Part shown: positions 1 through 8,833 of the stretch, one piece after another
How positions within the stretch are numbered: the first letter of the stretch is position 1
Layout of the letters: each line of letters starts with the position of its first letter
Assembly: GCA_021772935.1 (NCBI GenBank)
Contig: JAJFLA010000006.1
Span: 1-61,510, forward strand
DNA from: Gammaproteobacteria bacterium
GTDB taxonomy: Bacteria; Pseudomonadota; Gammaproteobacteria; Xanthomonadales; SZUA-36
Direction of reading: 5' to 3'
Length of the DNA: 61,510 nucleotides
Position numbers and translations under genes: made by a program
The notes under the pieces: model-generated
The model's database searches: none
Seen by the model: only the letters and a program-made list of their open reading frames with translations
What the model was told of the DNA's origin: nothing

Positions 1-200
1 TGACTGATGCGCTTCCGTCCGAAGCAGCACAATGACTGAAAATCCAGGTGCGCAATCAGATCACTACCAGTAGTATAAAATGATGGCTGGCATCAGGGTT
101 GCTTTGTGCCAGTTGACCGGAGACGGCTAATGGGTGACCCCCTAATTTTTTGTTCACTTGCGCGTTATCTTTGAGCATGTTCTATACTCATGTTAATGCA

Positions 201-223
201 GGTTTTTTCCACCGGAAAAAACC
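201..223. other. Hairpin in the leader upstream of the first gene
   Basis: GGTTTTTTCC and GGAAAAAACC form a perfect 10-bp stem around a 3-nt loop, about 80 bp before the first start codon. It is A/T-rich like a terminator stem but has no following T run, so it may be a leader structure. Nothing else convincing is visible in bases 1-303: no complete gene, no tRNA and no clear promoter pair. Confidence 0.4.
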
Positions 224-303
224 AAAATGGTTTCATATCAAAAAGCAATCAAGCTTGAGAAAATTGAGGCCAAATGATGCTACAAGTACAAGAAGGATAA
301 AAA

Positions 304-3123
304 ATGAAAAAATTCCTGACCACACTACTACTGCTTTCTTTTCTATTGGGCTGCATAAACGCCTACTCACAACAGGTAATTCTGGCGGGGCCTGATCTTT
401 GGTCAACACCCGGCGGGGGGCAGACTACCCACAGTTTTGCAGACACTCCACTCCCTGCAGGTTTCTTTGGAGAAGGCTCTGCTGCCTTTGATGGAACTGT
501 TGTATTGGAGGGGTTGCCTTTCCTAGACAATCCTGCGCTGATGCCACAGGGAACAAATGACCTGGGTAACACGGACACGATTGTGCAGCGCCTGGAGGAT
601 ATGTCGTTGCCGACGGGACCGGATGATATGACCACGACACCCATCGAGATAGTTGCGCTCAGCCTCAGGAGCGTGGAGCCGATTGAAGTGAGTTTCAACG
701 GCAATGCGTCGGGTTCATTATTTGATATGGAAGTGCAGATAACGCTCGATGAACCGCAACCCCAAGGTCAAATGACGATTCGCGGCGATAATACCGGAGG
801 TGGCACATTCGACGCTACACTGCCGGTGCATGTGGACTTTTTCTTTGTGAATAAAGATACCGGTGCGTTTGTAGGAGGTGTCAAAAGGGAAATACATCTG
901 GCAGCAAAAAACCAACCCTGGCAACCAACACCCCCAACCTTCGAGGGCAATAGCCAATTGGTCGAGATCAAGACCCCGGTGTTATTGGGTCCGGTGGCTC
1001 AAGTAAATGTCCCGCTGACCTCGCCAAACTTTTTTGTGGGTATAGCCATTAATCCCAATACCCAACAATCGAAATGTGCTCTTACCAATTTTGGGGTACA
1101 CGGTACTGCCCGGAGTATGCTCCCGGCATTTACAAGCTCCGGCCTCGATACCGATGGTGACAGTATCCCCAATGTGTGCGACAACTGCCAGGCAACACCT
1201 AACCCACGGCAGATAGACCAGAACTTTAACTGCATCGGTGATGTATGCGATCCGCTTTCGCAACAACCTATAATAACGAGAATCGCATCAGAGGATTTTG
1301 CTGCCAGTGCCGGGGCCGTGTTTGCACAAGCGAGAAATAACCCGGATAAAGCCTATTTGCTTGAATTGAATTACTTGTTCCCTGATCCGCTCAATGATCC
1401 TGAACCCATTCTTCTTGAAAATGGCCAATCACTTTCCGGTAATCTGCAGATTATAGGCCTGTCAGACGGTGCTCCTTGTCCGCCCGGTGTGTGTCGTATC
1501 CAGCACCCCCCGGATTTCACCGGCAATTCCTTTGAAATCGAAGGTAATAGTGATGTGGGTTTCAGGCATTTTGAGGTTGATGCAAATCCTGGTGGGAGTT
1601 TTATAAAGGTCCACCCTGGCGCACAGCTTGATTTCCTGGATATGTTAGTAAGGGGAGAAGGCAATGCCACCATAATTGATAATATGGGTGGTACTGTAAA
1701 CCTTGGACATTCAACAATTCAGGCAGGCTGCGCACAAGGTGGTTCATGGGCGGTAGGTCAATCTTCTGGCACAATCAGCTGCTTGAATTCTGTACTCATT
1801 CCCAGTGCTGGTTGCGCTACTGACGGTTTTGACATCCCAGATGGTATTCTTAATTTTAATGGTTGTTTCGCCGGGCCAGAAACAAATTGCACCGGTGAGT
1901 GTAATACTTTCAATTCTCTGCATACCTGGGGTAATGAGAGTCCCATCCAACTGACTTCAGTTGCAACGGACTCAGATGTTGCATCCAAAGGCAATTCGCT
2001 GGAAAGTCAATGCAATGATTTTGGCAGCGGCGCATTTAACTCACTTGGTTATAATATTGATATCGACGGCAGTTGTTTTTTGGACCATGCCACTGACCTG
2101 CCCAATACCGACCCGCTGGTCGTTGTTGATGCCAATGGTATCCCCCAGCCCCAACCCGGCAGTCCAGTGATCGAATCCGGCCCGGTGGATTTTGTGAATA
2201 ACGAATTACCCTGTATCTACAAGGACCTAAACGGTCTGGGCCGTCCACAGGACTTTGACTTGGATGGTGTTTTCACCTGTGACCGAGGCCCGGTTGAAGT
2301 CCAGGGTGGTCCTGATATCGGCGCACCACAAAGTGCAGCTTTTTATGACATAGATCGCAACGGCGAAGGCGCCTTTGTGGAAATCCTGCCAGACGGTCGT
2401 GCAGTGGTCTCTTTTTATACCTATACACTCGATGGCAACGGTCTTGTCTGGCTCATCGGTCTGGGCCGCGTGGTGGGCAATTCCGTGGTGGTCGATGAAA
2501 TGCAAAGGGTAAGTGGTGGTGTCTTCGGAGCTAACTTTGATCCAGACAATATCATCCGGATCCCGGTTGGTGGTCTATCGCTGGTATTCCCCGATTGTGA
2601 TGCCATCGCCAACCCTGGCAGGCTCAATTTTACCGCCATGGAAAGTTCTGGTCTTGAAAACCTGCTACACAAAGCCAACCGCCTGACTTCTATTGTGGAT
2701 TGCGATGGCTCAACTCCGGCTGCCAATGCCCATCGAAGCGGTGCATTTTATGCGCCTGACCGCTCGGGAGAAGGTATTTTTGTGCAATGGCTCAGTGATG
2801 GCAGGGTGGTGTTTGTATTTTATACCTTCGATACTGAAGGCAATGCATTCTGGGTGATCAATGATGCGGGTAAAACCACCATCAATGGCAATACGGTGAC
2901 CGCCTCGATGGTATACGCTGAGGGTAAAACCAGATTTGGTGCCAATTTCAACCCTGCAGAAGTCATCCTGGCAGCCTGGGGTACTATTACCCTGACCTAT
3001 ACCGATGACGACAACCTAACATTTGACTATGATTCAAGCTTGGCGGGTTTTGGTGTCGGCACCCATGCCTACACCCGCTTGACAAATCTGGCAGGTACCC
3101 AGACTGTGGCCCAGAATGACTGA
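304..3123 (+). CDS. Large secreted protein with TSP3-like, choice-of-anchor-Q-like and repeated GEG-module regions
   Basis: The 939-residue product starts with a hydrophobic signal (MKKFLTTLLLLSFLLGC), so it is exported; the LLGC stretch could also act as a lipobox. AGAAGGA precedes the ATG. Around residues 281-315 there is an Asp/Cys-rich thrombospondin type 3-like calcium-binding stretch (DTDGDSIPNVCDNC). Residues about 320-675 look like a right-handed beta-helix ending in a choice-of-anchor-Q pattern (PGSPVIESG, then GRPQDFDLDG). Two copies of a module with the core DRxGEGxFVxxLxDGRxVxxFYT follow at about 678-790 and 812-930. The same module occurs twice in the next secreted protein. The function is unknown; surface or extracellular binding is an inference. 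Confidence 0.75.
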   Translation: MKKFLTTLLLLSFLLGCINAYSQQVILAGPDLWSTPGGGQTTHSFADTPLPAGFFGEGSAAFDGTVVLEGLPFLDNPALMPQGTNDLGNTDTIVQRLEDMSLPTGPDDMTTTPIEIVALSLRSVEPIEVSFNGNASGSLFDMEVQITLDEPQPQGQMTIRGDNTGGGTFDATLPVHVDFFFVNKDTGAFVGGVKREIHLAAKNQPWQPTPPTFEGNSQLVEIKTPVLLGPVAQVNVPLTSPNFFVGIAINPNTQQSKCALTNFGVHGTARSMLPAFTSSGLDTDGDSIPNVCDNCQATPNPRQIDQNFNCIGDVCDPLSQQPIITRIASEDFAASAGAVFAQARNNPDKAYLLELNYLFPDPLNDPEPILLENGQSLSGNLQIIGLSDGAPCPPGVCRIQHPPDFTGNSFEIEGNSDVGFRHFEVDANPGGSFIKVHPGAQLDFLDMLVRGEGNATIIDNMGGTVNLGHSTIQAGCAQGGSWAVGQSSGTISCLNSVLIPSAGCATDGFDIPDGILNFNGCFAGPETNCTGECNTFNSLHTWGNESPIQLTSVATDSDVASKGNSLESQCNDFGSGAFNSLGYNIDIDGSCFLDHATDLPNTDPLVVVDANGIPQPQPGSPVIESGPVDFVNNELPCIYKDLNGLGRPQDFDLDGVFTCDRGPVEVQGGPDIGAPQSAAFYDIDRNGEGAFVEILPDGRAVVSFYTYTLDGNGLVWLIGLGRVVGNSVVVDEMQRVSGGVFGANFDPDNIIRIPVGGLSLVFPDCDAIANPGRLNFTAMESSGLENLLHKANRLTSIVDCDGSTPAANAHRSGAFYAPDRSGEGIFVQWLSDGRVVFVFYTFDTEGNAFWVINDAGKTTINGNTVTASMVYAEGKTRFGANFNPAEVILAAWGTITLTYTDDDNLTFDYDSSLAGFGVGTHAYTRLTNLAGTQTVAQND

Positions 3124-3290
3124 AGAGTTTTCCTGAACACAGAGAAGTGATTGACATGGCAGGTCCAGGTTTTTGCCGTCAAATTCAAACAGCATCTGTT
3201 GCAGTTGTTGCTTGGCTTTTTCTGCATTGCGTTGTTTGGTGTGTCTAATACAGTGGGCCAGATTCGCATTAAACCGCTCATAAACCTCGT
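3124..3290 (-). other. Coding-like minus-strand remnant (unidentified)
   Basis: Read on the minus strand, this gap between two plus-strand features gives an uninterrupted, protein-like, Gln/Lys-rich stretch (for example VYERFNANLAHCIRH). It has no start codon or ribosome binding site of its own. I do not recognise a family. It may be the tail of a lost gene that came with the neighbouring repeat, or chance. Confidence 0.2.
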
Positions 3291-3331
3291 TGATGACAGA
3301 TCAAAAGTATGATTTCATGAATACTGCAAAA

Positions 3332-3532
3332 GTAGTGCTCATCAAGAAACCTAAACACATCTTTTATGACTGTATTACTTATCACCAACAAGCGATTTGC
3401 AGGGTTACTATGGAAACAAGGTTATTGAAATGGGTCACAACCGCGCTCTCAAATGATGTCGTTCTCAATTCTTTAAAGGTATCAATGGTAGTGGGCACGA
3501 TTTTGGCGCTTATCAATCACGGCTCAGCGATA
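3332..3532 (+). repeat. Dispersed repeat, copy 1 (nrtS-containing)
   Basis: About 201 bp are nearly identical to 17549-17750. The copies differ by scattered substitutions and one single-base indel. The shared segment starts at GTAGTGCTCATCAAG and ends at GGCTCAGCGATA. It covers the 5' two thirds of the nrtS-like gene plus about 80 bp upstream. Copy 1 continues into the rest of that gene; copy 2 stops abruptly. Confidence 0.85.
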
Positions 3533-3657
3533 TGGTTGTTGTCATTAAACAAAGCATATTGCAAATAGTGCTGACTTATTTAGTCCCTTATTGTGTTTCT
3601 ACCTACTCCGCGGTGAAGGTGCTAAACAACGGTGAAGACACCATTGAAAATCTATAG
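3410..3657 (+). pseudogene. nrtS: nrtS-like small membrane protein, frameshifted
   Basis: NrtS proteins are very small nitrate/nitrite transporters with two membrane segments. The first frame gives METRLLKWVTTALSNDVV and then VSMVVGTILALINHGSAI, the typical first half. It then runs into a premature stop (TAG at 3566-3568). The second half, VLTYLVPYCVSTYSAVKVL, is intact in another frame and ends at TAG 3655. Joining the frames near 3530-3545 gives about 82 residues, the usual family size. The frames are consistent with one missing base (or two extra). It is either a true frameshift or a sequencing error. No nitrate genes are nearby. The family call is from motif recall. Confidence 0.65.
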
Positions 3658-3775
3658 CCCCCAACCCCATCAGCCTTACCCGCTTTCATCGCGTACATGT
3701 GGGTTGTAAGGAAAGGGGCCATTTGCCGTTCTGGTTCTTTGATATGTACATGTAAGCTTCGCTTATGAGGGATTC

Positions 3776-5578
3776 ATGAATCATCAAAAATATTTTATGA
3801 AACACCAATTTTTCATCTGGCTTGCCCTATTGGTCAGCAGCACATTGGCTGCCCAGGAACCGCTCGCATTCGCCAGCGGCTCCTAGTTCAATCCGGAGCG
3901 GGATGGCGAGGGCTTCGTGGTGCAGGTGCTCCCAAATAAGCGTGTATCTGTTACATGGTTCACCTACCCGCCGGAAGGAGAAACCGGTGACCAGGCTTGG
4001 CTGATTGGCTTGGGTGACACGGTGGACAATCGCATTTTAATCACCGAAATGCTCCGACCCGTGGGTGCCACTTTCGGCCCTGACTTCGACCCGGAGACGG
4101 TCGTGCGTGAAAGCTGGGGCTCACTTGAAATTGCGTTGGAAGATTGCAATTCTGCCACCGCGGACTGGATTGGACCACCCGCATTCGGCAGCGGCAACAT
4201 GAACCTGATTCGACTCACCTCCATCGATGACGTGGAATGCAACCCCGAGGTGGCGCCGGAGCCAGACCGGATTATTTCGGGCCGAAGTGGCGCCTGGTTC
4301 GACCCCAGCCACGACGGCGAAGGCTGGATGCTGGAGACTCTGCCAAATGGGAGCATGGTCGTTTACTGGTTTACCTTCGATGATCAGGGTCGACAGGCTT
4401 GGTTTGTGGGCGTGGCTAGCATGGAGGGCAGAACGGTCTGGACTGAAGACATGCTGATCACGCGTGGTGCACATTTTGGCGATAAGTTTCGGGCTGAAGA
4501 CGTGGAAAGGGTACGCTGGGGAAGCTTTGGCTTTTCATTTGAGGACTGTGCCATAGGAAAGATGCGTTATGCCTCCAGCGACGCACGCTTTGGCGAAGGA
4601 ACTCTGGAGCCCACGCAGCTGGCGCGATTGGCAGAAACCGATTGCACCGAACCAGGCCCCGTAGAGCCCCTGACAGCGGGTAGCTGGCGCATGTCCACCG
4701 AAATGGATGCGCCCACATCTGAGGGCGCGTCCGCGACCGCGGGCGACTTCGTCTATACCGGTGGCGGTGCATTGACTTCTTTATTACTTTTCCAGCGCTT
4801 TGACCCGGCTTCCGGATCACATCAGAATATGCCGGAATTGCCAGGTCCACGTCACCATCCCATGATGGCGTCCGATGGTCAGAGTATATACTTTGCCGGG
4901 GGTTACACCGATAGATTTAACAATATCGCCCCCGGGGATAACTTCTGGCGATTCGACCCCGATGTGGGCGCGTGGGAAATTCTACCAAATATGCCGACAG
5001 CCAGAGCTGCCGGCGCCGCGATTTATATGCACGGACGTGTTTGGATTATCGGGGGTGAGGGTCCTGGGACTCAAATCCAGGCCTATGACACCAGAATCGG
5101 CGAATGGGAGCTGTTTCCCGGCAGCCAAATTGGGGGTCTCGATCACATCCAGGCGGTCGCCTTCGAGAACGAAATCTGGTCGTTGGGAGGTCGCTCCAAC
5201 ACGACAACCAACCAGGTGCGGGTTTGGAGTCCCGTTTCCCGCAAATGGCGCACCGGCCCACCAATGAACGGTATCCGTTCAGGATTCGCCGCGAAGGTTG
5301 TCCAAGGCCAGATCATGGTGGCTGGCGGAGAAGTCATTTCCATTCCGGCTGAGCTGGTCAGGTCATTTGAAGTGTTCGCACCTGGTGCAGACAGCTGGGT
5401 AAATGGACCAATCCCACCGGTGGCGGTTCATGGCGTTACTGGCGCCGTAATCAACGGCGAGTTCGTGTTAGTCGGGGGTTCAAACATTGCTGGTAGACGT
5501 TCCCAGAACCGGGCCACCCAGCTGTTCGCACCCGCCACGGCTGCGGAATTGAAAGAACAGAGTAAAGAGCCAGAGTAA
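3776..5578 (+). pseudogene. Secreted GEG-module plus kelch-repeat protein interrupted by an amber codon
   Basis: An ATG preceded by GAGGG opens a clear signal peptide (core FFIWLALLVSSTLAAQ). At codon 37 an in-frame TAG (3884-3886) falls between GS and FNPERDGEGF. The equivalent position in the second module of the same protein is Trp (SGAWFDP), so a TGG to TAG mutation is the simplest explanation. Beyond it the frame is open for 563 more codons. It holds two copies of the roughly 120-residue GEG module (about 34-155 and 172-290) and then five or more kelch-type blades (about 300-590; IYFAGG, VWIIGGEG, IMVAGG, FVLVGG). An internal start at 3917 would lack a signal peptide. The intact ancestor was an exported beta-propeller protein; the present product is doubtful. 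Confidence 0.7.
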
Positions 5579-5599
5579 CTGAATGGGTTGAAAACACCG

Positions 5600-5742
5600 T
5601 TCATAGCGTACCTGACCATTGCGGGTCATAGACAAGCGTTGAGCGGACACCGCTGGTCTTGCGATGTAACGGCACAGGTGTTCCAGCTTATGTCGTTCAT
5701 ATGCTCCGGCGGCAACCCCTGCATGCACCAGGTGCGACCCGG
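5600..5742 (-). pseudogene. IS91-type (Y2) transposase fragment
   Basis: Minus-strand translation gives HAGVAAGAYERHKLEHLCRY, then IARPAVSAQRLSMTRNGQV. This is the conserved segment after the catalytic region of IS91/IS801-type rolling-circle transposases. It loses similarity near 5600 and above 5742, so only about 48 residues survive. Its central 54 bp recur at 17353-17406. No intact copy of the element is in the window. Confidence 0.7.
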
Positions 5743-5905
5743 AACGGGGCGAGAAAGTGCCCTGGGGTAGTGAGAAACCAGCTACTTTGCCACCCTGGCT
5801 GTAAACTGGTCATCTCCACAATCGGGCAAGGTTTGTAAACTGCCAAGGCGCCGTATTGTTGATGCACTGCCGGACTGAACAAAAATTGAATCAATCCAGG
5901 TCAGA

Positions 5906-5925
5906 GCTAAAACCGCGGTTTTAGC
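5906..5925. other. 20-bp perfect palindrome between convergent genes
   Basis: GCTAAAACCGCGGTTTTAGC is a perfect palindrome 24 bp beyond the stop of the minus-strand secreted protein. It is followed on the plus strand by GGTTTTC. It could be a weak terminator stem for the minus-strand gene or a protein-binding site. The rest of 5743-5948 shows no gene. Confidence 0.45.
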
Positions 5926-5948
5926 GGTTTTCACCCTGACCCTAATGT

Positions 5949-6764
5949 TTATTCGCTTGTCGCAAACTCAACTTTTGTGAGTTGCTTTACCTCAACCTCC
6001 CCTTGCGGAAGCGTATTTATTCCGGAAGTCTGCTGTTGCATGGAAACCGTCAACATTCGACCGTCGGTGGCATCGAAACGCCATTGCGAGCTGCGGCTGA
6101 GGTCACCATCACCGCTGTATTGCAGCCCACCTTCGACACTACTGACCTGTGCTTGCGCCTCGCTGGTCGCGCTGACGATGGTGTGGCCGTTGTGTTGGTC
6201 AATCGCGGTGACGATGTGCTGACTGTTTAAGCTGCCGCTGGCCCAGGCCCAGCCTTCGAGTGAACGGGTGTCCCGGTTGCTTGTCCAGGTGGTGCCGACG
6301 CTGACAGCCTCTTCGGGCAGGATCGGCAGTATATCGACCAGCGCTAGGCCAACTGGATAATCAGCACCGATGATCTGGCCAACACCTATTTCCAGGTCTT
6401 TTTCCGGATCCGTGCGTTGTAACGCGCGGCCGTAATCCACTTTTGAAAGAGTGAAACTCTGATCAACCAGCTTTGCTGCAGGCAAGCGTTGGGTCATGTC
6501 GTGTGCAGTGTAGCTGGCTTTTGCCTTGTTGATTGTGATCGAGACGGTGTCGTTTTGCTTGCTGAGTCCCAATTCTAATGAAAAAACGCGTCCGGCCATG
6601 GAATCGTGGCCACCAGCACTGATGTCCTGGATGACTGACAGGCTGGCGTTGCTGGCAGGTGCGCCGTAACGCAGGTGTATTGAAGTGGCTGCCGAATCGC
6701 CGAATACCAGCGGTGATGAAGTCAGCAGGAGGGTCGTTGTGAGGTAGATCGCTTTAGTTTTCAT
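5949..6764 (-). CDS. Secreted protein of unknown function
   Basis: The 271-residue product has a clear signal peptide (MKTKAIYLTTTLLLTSSPLV, with a likely cut after FGDSA or nearby) followed by a beta-rich soluble domain. Recognisable blocks are DYPVGLALVDILPILPEEAV and WRFDATDGRMLTVSMQQQT, a style seen in exported lipid-carrier-like or DUF6263-like proteins, but I cannot assign a family. It is transcribed divergently from the ABC transporter/two-component operon, and the 210-bp intergenic region contains repeated GTTACAAA motifs. Co-regulation by that operon's response regulator, and a role in the same envelope process, are inferences. Confidence 0.6.
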   Translation of the reverse strand: MKTKAIYLTTTLLLTSSPLVFGDSAATSIHLRYGAPASNASLSVIQDISAGGHDSMAGRVFSLELGLSKQNDTVSITINKAKASYTAHDMTQRLPAAKLVDQSFTLSKVDYGRALQRTDPEKDLEIGVGQIIGADYPVGLALVDILPILPEEAVSVGTTWTSNRDTRSLEGWAWASGSLNSQHIVTAIDQHNGHTIVSATSEAQAQVSSVEGGLQYSGDGDLSRSSQWRFDATDGRMLTVSMQQQTSGINTLPQGEVEVKQLTKVEFATSE

Positions 6765-6797
6765 GCGGCAAACGATACGTGCGAAGTATCGCGCCGG

Positions 6798-6900
6798 TTT
6801 GTCACGTATATAACGATGTGTAACGGTCGCTTGGAATAATGCCCGGTTTTGTTACAAAGTAAAGCGTTAAGCCAAACGCTGTGACAAAGCGTTACAAACC
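6798..6900. promoter_or_regulatory. Candidate operator region of the divergent promoter
   Basis: Between the divergent secreted protein and transporter genes lie GTTACAAAG (6851), GTGACAAAGC (6881) and GTTACAAACC (6891), plus the inverted form TTTGTCAC (6798). The starts are 30 and 10 bp apart, close to whole helical turns. OmpR-family regulators often bind such direct repeats, and the operon encodes one. Binding is inferred, not shown. Confidence 0.4.
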
Positions 6901-6974
6901 TGACATCAGCCATTGACACCCCGATAGTAATTTGGGCTGCATGAAAATCGCGGCACAACGATCTGTACCGATCC

Positions 6975-8075
6975 ATGAATTCGACAAGGGACGACCTGAG
7001 AATGGCACATATACGTAAATTATGGTCTTTGCTGGCAATAACGCTGGTCGCTACGCTGGCTTTTTACGCTTGGTCCGGCGAGGGTCCGGTTACCGACCAG
7101 GAACCAATACGCAGCGCGCGTATCAGGCTCGATTCACTTACCGAAACGGTGGTAGCGACCGGTGTGATCCGGCCGATGGTCGGTGCACAAGTCAATGTCG
7201 GCTCGCGCATCTCCGGCACAGTCGTCAGCCTGCCGGTCGAGGTCGGCGACAAAGTGGAAGTCGATCAACTGCTGGCCGAACTCGATAACACGGCGCTCGA
7301 GGCTGTAACAGACGAGGTGCGTGCGGATGTGGCCCTGGCTCAACCCCAGGTAGCGCTGGCCGAGAGTGTTTTGAAGCGCCGCCAGAGATTGGCGGGCCAG
7401 GGATTGGCGTCCACAGAGGACCTCGATACCGCGCAGCGTGACCTCGCAGTTGCACGCGCACAACTTGAGGCCAGTAAAGCCCGCCTGCGTTCTGCTGAAA
7501 TTGTGCTTGGCTATACCCGGATAAAGGCACCAATCAGTGGCGTGGTTGCCGAGGTCAGTACTCGTGAGGGTGAGACCATCGCAGCAGATTTTTCCGCCCC
7601 GACCTTTGTCACCATTGTCGATCTCGACCGGCTGGAGGTGCTGGCCTACGTGGATGAAACCGATATCGGCAGAGTCGAGGTTGGCCAACTTGCCAGTTTT
7701 AAAGTCGATACCTATCCAGAGGTGGAATTCAAGGCCGTCGTTATAGCAATTCAGCCAAGTGCCGAACTGCAAAACAGTGTCGTCAATTATGTCGTACGGC
7801 TCGATTTTGAAGCCGCTACTGAATACACCCTGCGTCCCGAAATGACGGCCCACGTACAGCTGGTGGTCGCAGAGCGCGAGGGTGCCCTGACTGCCCCGCG
7901 CAACGCGTTGTTGCGTCGCGACGGACGCCAGTTTTTGGTCATAAAACGCGCAGCTGGCTGGACTGAGACCGATGTCAGGACGGGTTGGCGCTCGGAAAAC
8001 AAGGTAGAAATTTTAAGTGGCGTCAGTCAGGGCGATGTCATCGAACTCAACCCAACACGGAGAACCAGTGAATGA
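6975..8075 (+). CDS. HlyD/MacA-type periplasmic adaptor of an ABC exporter
   Basis: A membrane fusion protein of 366 residues. An N-terminal membrane anchor (LLAITLVATLAFYAW) is followed by a barrel-sandwich (lipoyl-like) half-motif near VNVGSRISGTVVSLPVEVGD. An Ala/Leu/Arg-rich alpha-helical hairpin covers about 105-175. Then come the second half-motif (YTRIKAPISGVVAEVSTREG) and beta-barrel and membrane-proximal domains. Such adaptors link an inner-membrane MacB-type ABC transporter to an outer-membrane channel. The stop overlaps the ATPase start (ATGA), so translation is probably coupled. A start at 7002 (MAHIRKLW) is equally possible, as neither has a strong ribosome binding site. No TolC gene is present nearby. 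The substrate is unknown. Confidence 0.85.
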   Translation: MNSTRDDLRMAHIRKLWSLLAITLVATLAFYAWSGEGPVTDQEPIRSARIRLDSLTETVVATGVIRPMVGAQVNVGSRISGTVVSLPVEVGDKVEVDQLLAELDNTALEAVTDEVRADVALAQPQVALAESVLKRRQRLAGQGLASTEDLDTAQRDLAVARAQLEASKARLRSAEIVLGYTRIKAPISGVVAEVSTREGETIAADFSAPTFVTIVDLDRLEVLAYVDETDIGRVEVGQLASFKVDTYPEVEFKAVVIAIQPSAELQNSVVNYVVRLDFEAATEYTLRPEMTAHVQLVVAEREGALTAPRNALLRRDGRQFLVIKRAAGWTETDVRTGWRSENKVEILSGVSQGDVIELNPTRRTSE

Positions 8076-8833
8076 TCAAGCTAAGGAATATTTCCAAGTC
8101 TTACCAGCGAGCCGGTGAAGGCGAGTTAAAAGTATTAAAACAGGTCGATTTTGTAGTTGAAAGGGGCGAGTTTGTCGCCATCGTCGGACCCTCGGGTTCG
8201 GGCAAGAGCACCTTGATGAATATTCTGGGTCTGCTCGATACGGCCGATTCTGGTGATTACGAGTTGGCCGGCTCTAAGGTATCCACAATGACAGCTACCG
8301 AGCTCGCCAGGACCCGTAACGCCACCATTGGCTTTGTCTTTCAGCAGTTTCACCTGTTGGACCGTACCACCGCGACCGAAAATGTCGAACTGCCGCTGGT
8401 TTACAGTGATAGCAAAGCCATCAATGGCAACACCCGGAAAAAGGCTATTGATGCCTTGTGCCGCGTGGGGCTTGAGGAACGCCTGACGCATTATTCCAGC
8501 GAGCTTTCGGGTGGCCAGCAGCAACGGGTTGCGATCGCCAGGGCACTGATCAATGATCCTGACATCATCCTGGCCGATGAGCCTACCGGTAACCTTGACC
8601 AGGCAGCGGGGCGCCAGATCATGGAACTGTTTTGTGAGTTGAACCAGGCCGGATCGACCATTTTGTTGATTACCCACGACCCACAACTGGCCCGTCAGGC
8701 TGCGCGTGTCGTGTACATCGATGATGGACGGCTGTCGTCAACTGCAGCCACCGGGACTTCAACCGAAGGAACGGCCGCCAACGCAGGCATCCAGAACGGT
8801 CAAGCCGCATCACCACAAGGAACTTTCTCATGA
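8072..8833 (+). CDS. ABC transporter ATP-binding protein (MacB/LolD type)
   Basis: The 253-residue nucleotide-binding subunit has Walker A GPSGSGKST, Q-loop FQQFHLL, signature LSGGQQQR, Walker B IILADEPTG and the switch His in LLITHD. These assign it to the MacB/LolD/FtsE branch, which powers mechanotransmission rather than direct transport. The C-terminal 30 residues are Thr/Ala/Gly-rich and probably disordered. It overlaps the adaptor by 4 bp and the first permease by 4 bp. It would energise the two following permeases. Confidence 0.9.
   Translation: MIKLRNISKSYQRAGEGELKVLKQVDFVVERGEFVAIVGPSGSGKSTLMNILGLLDTADSGDYELAGSKVSTMTATELARTRNATIGFVFQQFHLLDRTTATENVELPLVYSDSKAINGNTRKKAIDALCRVGLEERLTHYSSELSGGQQQRVAIARALINDPDIILADEPTGNLDQAAGRQIMELFCELNQAGSTILLITHDPQLARQAARVVYIDDGRLSSTAATGTSTEGTAANAGIQNGQAASPQGTFS

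Noticed and set aside
3693-3753. Two GTACATGT motifs upstream of the kelch gene as an operator
   Set aside because: The 8-mers are short and self-palindromic and have no further support.
3884-3886. TAG read as pyrrolysine
   Set aside because: No pyl genes or methylamine methyltransferase context are present; a nonsense mutation at a Trp codon is simpler.
7134-7853. Long minus-strand open frame (239 codons) opposite the HlyD-type adaptor
   Set aside because: It is antisense to a well-recognised protein, has no family features and no ribosome binding site.
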